From: RI-283 sp964487925
Lineage (GTDB): Bacteria; Pseudomonadota; Gammaproteobacteria; SZUA-140
Direction: 5' to 3'
DNA: 31,204 bases
NCBI GenBank assembly: GCA_964487925.1
Contig: CAZASZ010000021.1
Coordinates: forward strand, 1-31,204
In this document: positions 17,438-25,891 of the stretch, piece after piece
Position numbering within the stretch: the first letter of the stretch is position 1
Layout of the letters: every line of letters starts with the position of its first letter
The notes under the pieces: generated by a model
The model's input: the letters and a program-made list of their open reading frames with translations, nothing else
Told to the model about the DNA's origin: nothing
Database searches by the model: none
Translations under genes and position numbers: made by a program

Positions 17438-17800
17438 ATGGCTAAGATTCTCGCGGTGGATGATTCTGCGACGATGCGCAAAATGGTGGCGATGACGTTG
17501 CAGTCCGCCGGTCACGAGGTGATCAGTGCGGAAGACGGTGTAGAGGCGCTGGACATGGCTAGACAGGATGCTGTCGACCTTGTGCTGACGGACGTCAATA
17601 TGCCTCGGATGGATGGTATCACGCTCGTTCGCGAACTCAGGGGCCTGGATAGCTATCGATTGACCCCGATGCTGGTTTTGACCACTGAGTCGAGCGCCGA
17701 ACGCAAGCAAGAGGGCAGAGCGGCAGGCGCGACCGGCTGGATCGTCAAACCCTTCAATCCCGAGCAGCTCCTGTTCGCCATCACACGAGTGCTTTCATGA
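17438..17800 (+). CDS. cheY: CheY-type response regulator
   Basis: The stand-alone receiver domain has 120 residues. It shows the acidic pocket D8/D9 (ILAVDDS), phosphoacceptor D52 (VLTDVNMPRMDG), the LTTESS switch around T82/T83, and K104 (WIVKPF). There is no output domain, so it is either a diffusible motor signal or a phosphate sink for CheA. ATG 17438 is preferred over ATG 17426 because GGGAGG (17428-17433) precedes it. First gene of the cluster. The sequence NMPRMDGITLVRELR is typical of CheYs partnered with cluster-encoded CheA. Confidence 0.93.
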   Translation: MAKILAVDDSATMRKMVAMTLQSAGHEVISAEDGVEALDMARQDAVDLVLTDVNMPRMDGITLVRELRGLDSYRLTPMLVLTTESSAERKQEGRAAGATGWIVKPFNPEQLLFAITRVLS

Positions 17801-17866
17801 AGCGTTGGTGGACGGACGACGCTGTGATCTCACTATTCGCCGAACTTTACTACTGGGCCTGAAGAT

Positions 17867-20032
17867 ATGACAACGGATCTTTCGGAATTTCACGAAACCT
17901 TTTTCGAGGAAAGCTTCGAGGCCATCGACGGCATGGAAGCGAGTCTGCTCGAGATCGATTGTGATGCCCCGAATATGGATGAGGTCAATGGCATATTCCG
18001 TGGCGCCCATTCCATCAAGGGTGGCGCCGGTATGTTCGGTTTTACGCACGTCGCCGAATTCACGCACGTGATGGAGACCTTGCTCGACGAGATACGAAAC
18101 GAACAGCGTGCCTTGTCGGGCGAGATCGTGAATGTCTTGTTGGGTGCGGTCGATTGTCTGCGCGAAATGATGTTGGCCACCCAGTCCGACGACCAGATAG
18201 ATCTGCCCAAGGTCAACGAGTTTCGACAAAGTCTGGAAAACGTGCTTTCCGACACCGGTAGCGAACCGGCAGGTATCGTAGAGTCGACGGATACGGTCAC
18301 CGGAACGCCCTCGGCGATACACGATGACACGATGACCAACGCAAACGCTGTCAAGGGCTGGCGCGTGCGCTTTTGTCCTGGAAAGGACGTGATGCGCCTG
18401 GGTAACGATCCGGCCCGATTGATTCGCGAACTGGCGTCCCTCGGTAGTGCCCAAGTGATTTGTCATGAGGATGGTCTCCCAGGGATCGATTCCATCAACC
18501 CTGAATTTTGCTATTTGTCGTGGACGATCGAACTTACCGGAGATATTGAACGTACATCGGTGGAGAACGTCTTCGACTGGATCGAGGATGACTGCGAGAT
18601 CGACATCGAACCGCTTGTCCCATCCGGAGCAGGTACCCAAGTGCCCGACGGAGACGTCAAAATTCCCGATGAAGGGCTCAAAACCGTCGAGACTGCGAAG
18701 CCGACGTTTGAGTTGTTGGACAACGCACCCGAACAAGCCTCGCAGGCAACACCTGTCGTGTCCCCGTCTCCGGAACCACCGAAAAAGGCCGCACCGTCTC
18801 CCACGGCGAGCAAATCAGTAAAGCCGAAGGAGGCGACATCGATCCGCGTCGGTACGGACAAGGTCGACGACCTGATCAATCTCGTTGGTGAACTGGTGAT
18901 CACCGAATCGATGCTACGCCACTTCGGGGCCGACTTCGATGTCTCCCAAATCGATAAGCTGCGTGACGGTCTCGATCAGTTGGCACGCAACACCCGCGAA
19001 TTGCAGGAGAGCGTCATGCGTATCCGCATGTTGCCCATCAAGTTTTGTTTTAGTCGATTTCCGAGGATGGTGCATGACCTTTGCGACAAACTCGGTAAGA
19101 AGGTCGAGCTGCAATTGATCGGTGAACACACCGAACTCGACAAGACGGTCCTCGAAAAGATCAATGATCCGTTGGTGCATGCCATCCGCAACTGCCTCGA
19201 TCATGGGATCGAAATGCCGGATCGTCGCCTCGCTGGCGGTAAGCCGGAAACCGGTAACGTGACGCTGAACGCCTATCACTCTGGTGGCCAGATGGTCATC
19301 GAAGTCGTCGATGACGGCGGCGGTCTGCCGAGGAAGAAGATTCTCGCCAAGGCGCGCGAGCGCGGTCTGGTACCGGAGTCTCAGGAACTCAGCGACGATG
19401 AAATAGACAATCTAATTTTCGCCCCCGGATTTTCGACCGCAGAGCAGGTCAGTGACGTCTCGGGACGCGGCGTCGGCATGGACGTCGTACGCAAGAACAT
19501 TGTCGATCTGGGCGGGACCGTGCACATGCGCTCGGTTGAGGGGCAGGGCTGCACGCTTACCATTCGTTTGCCGTTGACGCTGGCCATCATGGACGGGCAA
19601 CTGGTCAGGGTTGAAAACGAGATATTCGTTGTCGCTTTGGCCTCGATCGTCGAATCGCTGCGCCTAGGTGCAGATGAAATCAACACGATTCATGCTGACA
19701 AGGAACTCTATTGTTTTCGTAAGGAGTACATTCCCATCGTCCGCCTGCACGAGCATTTCTCGGTTCCCCGAACGACCACCCAAAGTTCTCAGGGTTTGCT
19801 CGTGATCGTCGAGGTCGAGGGGCAACGTATCGGTATCCTCGTCGACGAGCTGTTGAACCAACAACAGGTCGTAATTAAGAGTCTGGAGCGAAATTATCAG
19901 CCCATTCTCGGACTTTCCGGCGCCACTATTCTGGGCGACGGTCGCATTGCACTGATTTTGGACGTTCCGGGCTTGTTGCAGCATTTAAGGGCAGCGGGCA
20001 ACGGCCGAAAGTCTCATATAGAGGCGGCTTGA
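17867..20032 (+). CDS. cheA: Chemotaxis histidine kinase CheA
   Basis: The 721-residue kinase phosphorylates CheY and CheB in response to receptor state. Its domains in order are as follows. HPt/P1 spans about 5-108 with phosphorylated H48 (GAHSIKGGAGMFGF). A P2-like response-regulator docking domain spans about 162-250 (GWRVRFCPG..., NPEFCYLSWTIEL, VFDWIEDDCEI). A proline-rich linker spans 290-322. The dimerisation helices are about 325-390. The ATPase spans 395-570 with N-box HAIRNCLDHGIE (438-449), VDDGGGL (481-487), APGFST and SGRGVGMDVV (532-541). A C-terminal CheW-like domain spans about 573-710 and binds receptor arrays. It is complete and single-copy, 66 bases after cheY. Confidence 0.97.
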   Translation: MTTDLSEFHETFFEESFEAIDGMEASLLEIDCDAPNMDEVNGIFRGAHSIKGGAGMFGFTHVAEFTHVMETLLDEIRNEQRALSGEIVNVLLGAVDCLREMMLATQSDDQIDLPKVNEFRQSLENVLSDTGSEPAGIVESTDTVTGTPSAIHDDTMTNANAVKGWRVRFCPGKDVMRLGNDPARLIRELASLGSAQVICHEDGLPGIDSINPEFCYLSWTIELTGDIERTSVENVFDWIEDDCEIDIEPLVPSGAGTQVPDGDVKIPDEGLKTVETAKPTFELLDNAPEQASQATPVVSPSPEPPKKAAPSPTASKSVKPKEATSIRVGTDKVDDLINLVGELVITESMLRHFGADFDVSQIDKLRDGLDQLARNTRELQESVMRIRMLPIKFCFSRFPRMVHDLCDKLGKKVELQLIGEHTELDKTVLEKINDPLVHAIRNCLDHGIEMPDRRLAGGKPETGNVTLNAYHSGGQMVIEVVDDGGGLPRKKILAKARERGLVPESQELSDDEIDNLIFAPGFSTAEQVSDVSGRGVGMDVVRKNIVDLGGTVHMRSVEGQGCTLTIRLPLTLAIMDGQLVRVENEIFVVALASIVESLRLGADEINTIHADKELYCFRKEYIPIVRLHEHFSVPRTTTQSSQGLLVIVEVEGQRIGILVDELLNQQQVVIKSLERNYQPILGLSGATILGDGRIALILDVPGLLQHLRAAGNGRKSHIEAA

Positions 20033-20068
20033 ACAGATCATTAATATTTCGAACGGTATGGGTGAAAG

Positions 20069-20476
20069 ATGTCGCAGAACCTTGATGTGAAAAAAAACGA
20101 TGGGGTCGAGGCCGGTTCCGCGATCCGTCAGTTCCTGATCTTCCAATTGGCGAACGAGTACTACGGTATCGATATCCTCAGGGNNNNNNNNNNNNNNNNN
20201 NNNNNNNNNNNNNNNNNNNNNNNNNNNNNNNNNNNNNNNNNNNNNNNNNNNNNNNNNNNNNNNNNNNNNNNNNNNNNNNNNNNGGTCGGTATAGTGGCCG
20301 ACGCCGTGTGCGATGTCAGTGACATGAATGTGGCCGATATTCAACCTGCGCCGGATGTCGGCGATGTCAATTCCGTGTATCTCAAGGGCTTGGTCAACAA
20401 TGGTGAACGGATGGTCGTCATCCTGGACCTGGATCGCTTGGTGGCCGATGTAATCCTGGATCGGACCGCAGCCTAG
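20069..20476 (+). CDS. cheW: CheW coupling protein, interrupted by an assembly gap
   Basis: The scaffold protein couples receptors to CheA. The two ends are clear: IRQFLIFQLANEYYGIDIL before the gap and VGIVADAVCDVSDMNVADIQPAP...GLVNNGERMVVILDLDRLV after it. The middle of the fold, including the expected NLRGxxxPVxDLR region, lies in the N run. The frame stays open across the 100 N, but that is not informative because the N length is a placeholder. Compared with E. coli CheW, about 63 residues should separate the two flanks, whereas 100 N allow only about 34. The gene is therefore real, but its central sequence and true length are unknown. Confidence 0.88.
   Translation: MSQNLDVKKNDGVEAGSAIRQFLIFQLANEYYGIDILRXXXXXXXXXXXXXXXXXXXXXXXXXXXXXXXXXXVGIVADAVCDVSDMNVADIQPAPDVGDVNSVYLKGLVNNGERMVVILDLDRLVADVILDRTAA
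20184..20283. other. Assembly gap of exactly 100 N
   Basis: A scaffold gap lies inside cheW. The round length is the usual convention for a gap of unknown size. The CheW comparison suggests close to 190 bases are missing. Confidence 0.97.
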
Positions 20477-20573
20477 GCATATTCGGGCCGGATCCCGACG
20501 TGGCCCATATTTTCGAACAACAAAAGTAATTTATAAAGAACCCGGTAGGCGAAGTTTAGACGGAGAACCCTCG

Positions 20574-23414
20574 ATGAACGAACACATGAATAAAAGCGAA
20601 AATAAGATGACCGAGAACCAGGTGTTTCTGGTCAAGACCTCGTTGTCCGGCGTCATCTCTTCGGCAAACGATGCCTTTCTGAAGCATTCGGGTTACCGGG
20701 CAAAGGACGTCGTCGGCAAGTCTTTGTCGGACGTCATGCATTCGGAGATGTCTGATATCGTGCAACAGGCCTGTCACGAATCGCTGGGTCGTTCCGAGCC
20801 GTGGTCTGGGATGATGAAACTCAGGGGTAAGGGCGGCGACTTCTTTTGGGCCGAGGTCAACGCCACGGTCATGACCCGTCACGGACGTCCCATCGGACAT
20901 ATCTATGTCTTGTGTCGTCCCCGGCCCGAGGGAGTCTCCGAGGCGGAGTCCCTGCTTCGGGATATCAATGCGGGTCAAGCACGGCGTCCCTCCAGGTCCT
21001 GGAAAGAGCGTTTCGACATCATTTCCCGTTTGCAGATCTGGCAACGAGTGACACTGAGTGTGTCTCTGCTTGCCCTGCTCGCGATCGGCACCTCGGTGAT
21101 CGACAATATGGCCTTGAGTAGTGCCGAAGACGGATTGGCCATGGCCGGCAACGATCGCAAGGTCACGCGCATGATCGAAGAGATCTCCGAGCAGAGCGGC
21201 TATATCTTTTCGGCGGTATTGCAGTCGACCACTAACGCCAAGGCCGACTTGCCTACATTGGCGAAAGAAGTGAGGGGCCATGTAATAGCCATTCAGGAAA
21301 AGATGACCCAGGTGCGAGCTGCCGATCTGAGCGATGCCGAACGTAAAGAGGTCGGCAATTACTTTGCGTCTATCGATGACTTCCTGAATCGATTTGCGAC
21401 GCCGGCGGAGGGCATGATCATGACCCAAAAGCTGCCTCAATTGCATACCCTTGCGGCGTCATTTCACGCTGTGCATGAGCCGAGCATCAAGGCCTCGAAA
21501 GAGATGCTGAACAGCGTCCAGGAAGAGGCATCCCAAACTGAGGCCAGGCTCTCTCATCAATATCTTTTGCACATGCGTGAGATTTCCGTGATGACACTGG
21601 GTATCGGTATCCTGATCGCCGCTTTGTTCGCGTTCGGCGTGATCCGGAATATCACAAGGCGTTTGCATGCTACGGAAGATCGCGTCAAGGCGATCATCGA
21701 TGGCAAGTATTTTGATTGGATCACGGTCTCTGGAAGGGACGAGATCAGCCGTTTGCTCATGGGTTTGAAATCGATGCAGATCAAGCTTGGCGCGGAGGTT
21801 GTGGAAGGACAGGAGCATGCGATCGATGCCAAACGGATTCGTGAGGCCTTGGATTGCGTGAACTCGGCCGTAATTCTGACCGACGGCGATTTCAATATTA
21901 CCTATGTCAACAATTCCGCGCTGGCTTTGTTTACCTCTTTCGAAACCGATTTTCGTGAATACGGCCTCCAGGGGTTCAGTGCCCAGGGTATGGTTGGCCG
22001 CAACATGGATCAGTTCCACAAGGATCCCTCGCACCAACGTCGTATCCTGGGTAGTCTAAAGCCCCACATTTCCGAATTGACGGTGGGCCCGTTGACCATC
22101 AAAGCGATCTTTACACCTGTCCTGGACGCGCAAGGCAATATGGTCGGGGTCGCGACCGAGTGGGCCGATCAGACGCAGGAACGAAGGGTCGAGGACGAGA
22201 TCAAGCGTACCGTCGAGGCGACCGCTCGTGGAGATTTTAGAAGTCGCATCGATACCAGTTCTATGCAGGGTTTCTACAAGCAATCGGGCGACATGCTGAA
22301 TCAGCTGTCCGAGATCGCAGAGACTGGATTGAACGAGACGGTCATGGTCGTGCGCGGTTTGGCCGAGGGTAACCTGACCCAGTCCATCGAAAAGGACTAT
22401 CAGGGTATCTTCGGTGACCTGAAAGTGAGCTGTAACGCGACTTCGCAGAAGCTTCAGGAGATCGTCAGCAAAATCCGTGGGGCGGCGGTCGAGGTCAATC
22501 GCGGCGCCGTCGAGATCTCCGAGGGTAATGCCAGCCTGTCCAGCCGGACGGAACAGCAGGCCTCCAACCTCGAGGAGACCGCGGCCGCCATGGAAGAGAT
22601 GACCTCTACGGTCAAGCAGAATGCGGACAATGCCCGGCAGGCCAGTCAGTTGGCGAACGCCGCCAGGGACGCCGCCGAGGGCGGTGGTCAGGTAGTGACC
22701 CAAGCGGTGTCGGCAGTGGAGGAGATCAGCTCGGCGAGCCGCAAGATAGCGGACATCATCAGCGTCATCGACGAGATCGCCTTCCAGACCAATCTGCTGG
22801 CCTTGAATGCCTCTGTCGAGGCGGCGCGAGCCGGCGAGCAAGGTCGAGGCTTCGCGGTGGTGGCGCAGGAAGTTCGCAATCTGGCCGGACGTAGCGCAAC
22901 CGCCGCACATGAGATCAAGGACCTGATCGAGGATAGTGTCCACAAGGTCGACGAAGGCGCCCGTCTGGTCGGCGAATCCGGCGAATCTTTGTCTGAGATC
23001 GTGCGCTCGGTCAAGAAGGTCACCGATATCGTGTCCGAGATAGCCGCCGCCAGTTCCGAGCAGACCGAGGGCATCGACCAGATCAACAAGGCAGTATGCC
23101 AAATCGACGAAATGACGCAGCGTAACGCGGCCTTGGTCGAAGAGGCTGCGGCAGCCAGCCAGACACTGCGTCAGGAGGCCGGGCAGTTGGATGCGTCGAT
23201 GGGCTTCTTCAAGACCAACGGCCCTGGCGTGTCGGGTTACATGTCTGTCGAGCCTGTCCATGAGGAGCGTCGTTCCGGGAGCCGTCCCTGGACCGGTAGT
23301 GCTCAGGAGGAAAATGCGGCTTCGAACGATGCGCAGTCGTCATCGGCAACACCCAAGCGGGCGACCGCAGGTGGTGGCGCCGCGCCAAATGAAGAGGTTT
23401 GGGAGCAGTTTTGA
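20574..23414 (+). CDS. Methyl-accepting chemotaxis protein with two PAS domains and a CheR/CheB-tethering pentapeptide
   Basis: The 946-residue receptor has an unusual layout. An Aer-like PAS spans 17-117 (EPWSGMMKLRGKGGDFFW). TM1 is about 157-177, a periplasmic loop of about 160 residues follows, and TM2 is about 338-357. A HAMP-like segment (358-410), a second PAS (about 420-540) and a second HAMP-like segment (about 590-628) come next. The methyl-accepting signalling domain spans 630-880, with tip DEIAFQTNLLALNASVEAARAGEQ. The tip-to-C arm aligns with E. coli Tsr without gaps, indicating the 36-heptad class. A flexible tail of about 65 residues ends in VWEQF, matching the x-W-x-x-F CheR/CheB docking pentapeptide. 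The Aer FAD motif R-H-P-D is changed to M-H-S-E, so flavin binding is doubtful. A GGAG ribosome site precedes ATG 20574. Confidence 0.94.
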   Translation: MNEHMNKSENKMTENQVFLVKTSLSGVISSANDAFLKHSGYRAKDVVGKSLSDVMHSEMSDIVQQACHESLGRSEPWSGMMKLRGKGGDFFWAEVNATVMTRHGRPIGHIYVLCRPRPEGVSEAESLLRDINAGQARRPSRSWKERFDIISRLQIWQRVTLSVSLLALLAIGTSVIDNMALSSAEDGLAMAGNDRKVTRMIEEISEQSGYIFSAVLQSTTNAKADLPTLAKEVRGHVIAIQEKMTQVRAADLSDAERKEVGNYFASIDDFLNRFATPAEGMIMTQKLPQLHTLAASFHAVHEPSIKASKEMLNSVQEEASQTEARLSHQYLLHMREISVMTLGIGILIAALFAFGVIRNITRRLHATEDRVKAIIDGKYFDWITVSGRDEISRLLMGLKSMQIKLGAEVVEGQEHAIDAKRIREALDCVNSAVILTDGDFNITYVNNSALALFTSFETDFREYGLQGFSAQGMVGRNMDQFHKDPSHQRRILGSLKPHISELTVGPLTIKAIFTPVLDAQGNMVGVATEWADQTQERRVEDEIKRTVEATARGDFRSRIDTSSMQGFYKQSGDMLNQLSEIAETGLNETVMVVRGLAEGNLTQSIEKDYQGIFGDLKVSCNATSQKLQEIVSKIRGAAVEVNRGAVEISEGNASLSSRTEQQASNLEETAAAMEEMTSTVKQNADNARQASQLANAARDAAEGGGQVVTQAVSAVEEISSASRKIADIISVIDEIAFQTNLLALNASVEAARAGEQGRGFAVVAQEVRNLAGRSATAAHEIKDLIEDSVHKVDEGARLVGESGESLSEIVRSVKKVTDIVSEIAAASSEQTEGIDQINKAVCQIDEMTQRNAALVEEAAAASQTLRQEAGQLDASMGFFKTNGPGVSGYMSVEPVHEERRSGSRPWTGSAQEENAASNDAQSSSATPKRATAGGGAAPNEEVWEQF

Positions 23415-23453
23415 GTGATGATCTGGTGAAAGCTCTTCAGACGAGAGGATCCG

Positions 23454-23837
23454 ATGACTGACGGTAATGAAATCAATGATGACGAGTTCGAGTCCCTGCT
23501 CGACCAGTTGCACGGCCCGGGGAAGGTACCGGGGACGGTGGCAGGCGACCCTCCGTCAAAAATGAGTTCATTGCCGTCCTCTCTGACAATTCGTGAAGTG
23601 ATGGAGCTCGGAGAGCAGGTTCAGGCCTGGCTCACGGGTGAGTCTCCGATTCGTGTGCAGCTATCAGCTATAGAGCATATCGATACGGCCGGTGTCCAAA
23701 TGTTGATGGCCTTCCAGCGCAGTGCTGAAGGCATGGGGCTGGTTTGTGAATGGGTGGAACCGTCCGAACCGGTGTCGCAGATCGTTTCTCAACTTGGCGT
23801 GACATCGATGCGGTTTTCACATGCGAACGGTTCGTGA
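23454..23837 (+). CDS. Small STAS-domain protein with acidic N-terminal helix
   Basis: Residues 40-122 of 127 form a STAS (anti-sigma-factor-antagonist-like) domain. SPIRVQLSAIEHIDTAGVQMLMAFQRS carries the usual phosphorylatable position as T78 in DTAG. Residues 8-22 (NDDEFESLLDQLHGPG) form an acidic amphipathic helix joined by a flexible, proline- and glycine-containing linker. This helix resembles the CheY-binding tail of CheZ (DDLLDSLGF in E. coli), a similarity I consider suggestive only. It lies 39 bases after the receptor gene with an AGAGG ribosome site. The following gene starts at its stop codon. No partner kinase or phosphatase for the STAS threonine is visible, so a scaffold or docking role inside the chemotaxis operon seems likelier. 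Confidence 0.85.
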   Translation: MTDGNEINDDEFESLLDQLHGPGKVPGTVAGDPPSKMSSLPSSLTIREVMELGEQVQAWLTGESPIRVQLSAIEHIDTAGVQMLMAFQRSAEGMGLVCEWVEPSEPVSQIVSQLGVTSMRFSHANGS

Positions 23838-24292
23838 CCTGTCGTAGTTTCAGGAAAAAGGAAGGTCGTAATCATCGTCGCGACGCTGAGGTCGCGTCCG
23901 GACTGGAGGTCGTCGTCGAGTTGATGGCGCAGAGTCAGGTGGACGCCGATGAATCGATGGACCGGCTGACGAACGACATCGAAGCGCTTTTGGACGATCC
24001 TGTTTTCAAGGATGATCAAGGTGACCCCGGCAACGAACGGGATCATATCCATGTTCGTGCAAGAATCATTTCGGAGGTCCAGTTTTATGACCTTCTCGTG
24101 CAACGGATACAACGAATCAACAGTTGCCTTGAGTTGATGCGGCAGAGTCTGTCCGATGGGACGGATTTGTCTTCGGAGCTTGAGCACAGGCTTGATGAGA
24201 CCGTGCGATTCTTTCATGAATCGCCACCGCCATCACGGATTGAAAAGCCGGAAGATGTATTGATCTTTTTTAACGATTTGGCCGATGGATGA
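23834..24292 (+). CDS. Uncharacterised helical protein, candidate CheZ-like phosphatase
   Basis: The 152-residue protein (from GTG 23834) is not one I recognise. It is soluble, acidic after a basic N-terminus, and probably all helical. Residues 82-94 (VQFYDLLVQRIQR) place D86 and Q90 with exactly the D-x-x-x-Q spacing and surroundings of the CheZ catalytic pair D143/Q147 (FQDLTGQVIKR in E. coli). A proline-rich linker (ESPPPSRIEKPE) leads to a C-terminal acidic amphipathic helix (DVLIFFNDLADG), as in CheZ. The operon contains no other phosphatase gene. The start is weakly supported: GTG overlaps the STAS stop as GTGA but has no ribosome site, and TTG 23920 or ATG 23923 would give about 122 residues. 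Confidence 0.6.
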   Translation: MTCRSFRKKEGRNHRRDAEVASGLEVVVELMAQSQVDADESMDRLTNDIEALLDDPVFKDDQGDPGNERDHIHVRARIISEVQFYDLLVQRIQRINSCLELMRQSLSDGTDLSSELEHRLDETVRFFHESPPPSRIEKPEDVLIFFNDLADG

Positions 24293-24331
24293 AAATCACC
24301 GGTCGCCACGCTGTTCATAAGGACTTGGGAT

Positions 24332-25195
24332 ATGTCGAATCTGGCAAGTGACAACGCGCTTGAAGAACGGCGGAGGCTGGAACTCAGTGATCAGGTCTTC
24401 GCGAGATTCTGCCGGATTGTACGTGAACAGGCCGGAATCGTGCTCGACGATACCAAGCGAGATCTCGTGTACAGCCGGTTGTCACGGCGTCTTCGAGCGC
24501 TGTCGATGACGGATTTCAAAGAGTACTGCGACCTTGTCGAACGTAATACGGAACCAGAGTTTGAGGAGTTTCTAAACGCCATTACGACCAATCTGACGTC
24601 GTTCTTTCGGGAGCGGCATCACTTCGACTTCATGTCGGAAACAGTGATTCCCGAGCTCTTGAAACGACATGAAAAGGATCGACGTATTCGGCTGTGGTCC
24701 GCGGGTTGTTCAACCGGTAATGAACCATACTCCTTGTCGATGACCTTGCTTGAGAACCTGCCTGCGTCGCAGGCGTGGGATATCTTGGTTCTCGCGACCG
24801 ACCTGGACACACGAGTGCTGGACAAGGCGCGAGCCGGTGTTTATGAGTACAAGGATATCGAATCCTTGACGCCGGCTCAGCGGCAACGTTGGTTTGAGAA
24901 AGGCGGCAGCGGTAATGAGGAACTGGTTCGTGTAAAACCCGAGCTCGGTGAGCTGATCCGCTTCAATCAGCTCAATTTGATGGGCGATTGGCCGATGAAG
25001 GGTCCTTTCGACGTCATATTTTGCCGTAACGTCGTGATCTATTTTGACAAGGATACCCAGCGACGGCTGTTTGATCGCTATGCCCAGCTCATGACGGATG
25101 GCGGTTACCTCTTCGTGGGACATTCGGAGAGTCTTTTTAGGGTGACGGATCGATTTGAACTCATTGGGCAAAGCATTTATCGAAAGGTATATTGA
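24332..25195 (+). CDS. cheR: Chemoreceptor glutamate methyltransferase CheR
   Basis: It transfers methyl groups from S-adenosylmethionine to receptor glutamates. The 287 residues include the N-terminal helical domain with NAITTNLTSFFRE (82-94), the SAM loop RLWSAGCSTGNEPYSL (120-135), and FDVIFCRNVVIYFD near 230. The beta-subdomain segment FEKGGSGNEELVRVKPEL aligns without gaps to E. coli FMRGTGPHEGLVRVRQEL, the form that binds receptor pentapeptides. This matches the VWEQF tail of the receptor encoded upstream. The stop overlaps the cheD start by one base (TGATG). Confidence 0.96.
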   Translation: MSNLASDNALEERRRLELSDQVFARFCRIVREQAGIVLDDTKRDLVYSRLSRRLRALSMTDFKEYCDLVERNTEPEFEEFLNAITTNLTSFFRERHHFDFMSETVIPELLKRHEKDRRIRLWSAGCSTGNEPYSLSMTLLENLPASQAWDILVLATDLDTRVLDKARAGVYEYKDIESLTPAQRQRWFEKGGSGNEELVRVKPELGELIRFNQLNLMGDWPMKGPFDVIFCRNVVIYFDKDTQRRLFDRYAQLMTDGGYLFVGHSESLFRVTDRFELIGQSIYRKVY

Positions 25196-25848
25196 TGGCA
25201 ATTTCACTGCAGCTTGAGACGGGCGATTCGGCAAAGAGCGGACACCTGTTCTCTCATCTCGGTCGCTCCTGGGACAAGGAAAACGATGTCCCGGCCGTTC
25301 GGTTGCAACCGGGTGATTTCTATGTGACCACGGTGTCCGAGATGATCACTACAGTGCTCGGGTCCTGCATCTCGGCATGTATATTCGATCTCGAAAATCG
25401 TGTAGGCGGTATGAACCATTTTATGTTGCCGATGGCGGGCGAACACAACTCGGAGAGCTGGGACGTATCCAATGCGACTTTGTCGAACCGCTTTGGGAAT
25501 TTCGCCATGGAAAATCTCATCAACGAGATACTGAAGGCAGGGGGGCGTAGGGAGCATTTGCGCGTCAAGCTATTCGGTGGCGGGCGCGTCCTGAAACTGG
25601 CCCTCGATGTCTCCGATCGGAATATCAAATTTGCGGAATCCTATATCCGTTCCGAGGGCTTCAATCTGTTGGCCAAGGATCTCGGTGGAACCTGCCCGCG
25701 CAAGGTCAATTTTTTTCCGATCGGTGGAAAGGCCTTTGTGAAACGACTCAGCGACCATTACGTTGGAAAACTCGAAGAGATCGAAAAGGGATATTCGAAT
25801 GAGATATCGACCAAGAAGGACACCAGTGGCAGTCTGGAATTTTTTTAA
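25195..25848 (+). CDS. cheD: Chemoreceptor glutamine deamidase CheD
   Basis: It converts receptor glutamines to glutamates so that CheR can methylate them. The 217-residue protein shows the catalytic cysteine C58 in TVLGSCIS and histidine H75 in GGMNHFMLP, then KLFGGGRVL and the late NFFPIGGKAF block. An extra 35-40 residue N-terminus (MAISLQLETGDSAKSG...) and a C-terminal tail ending SLEFF go beyond the core. ATG 25195 is chosen over the TTG three bases earlier, and it sits on the cheR stop. No CheC gene is present, so CheD is unlikely to work as a CheC partner here. Confidence 0.94.
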   Translation: MAISLQLETGDSAKSGHLFSHLGRSWDKENDVPAVRLQPGDFYVTTVSEMITTVLGSCISACIFDLENRVGGMNHFMLPMAGEHNSESWDVSNATLSNRFGNFAMENLINEILKAGGRREHLRVKLFGGGRVLKLALDVSDRNIKFAESYIRSEGFNLLAKDLGGTCPRKVNFFPIGGKAFVKRLSDHYVGKLEEIEKGYSNEISTKKDTSGSLEFF

Positions 25849-25891
25849 CAAGGACATGAGCTTGGCAGAGGACCGGCGAGGGGAGTAATAG

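Noticed and set aside
17795..18736. Minus-strand open frame of 313 residues opposite cheA
   Set aside because: cheA has complete HPt and P2 domains here; the opposite frame shows no family features.
20477..20573. FliA-like promoter before the receptor gene
   Set aside because: TAAA and a GCGAAG-like box occur, but only about 11 bases apart instead of 15.
22056..23261. Minus-strand open frame of 401 residues opposite the receptor gene
   Set aside because: It is a shadow of the receptor signalling domain, rich in Asp, Leu, Arg and Gly, with no recognisable domain.
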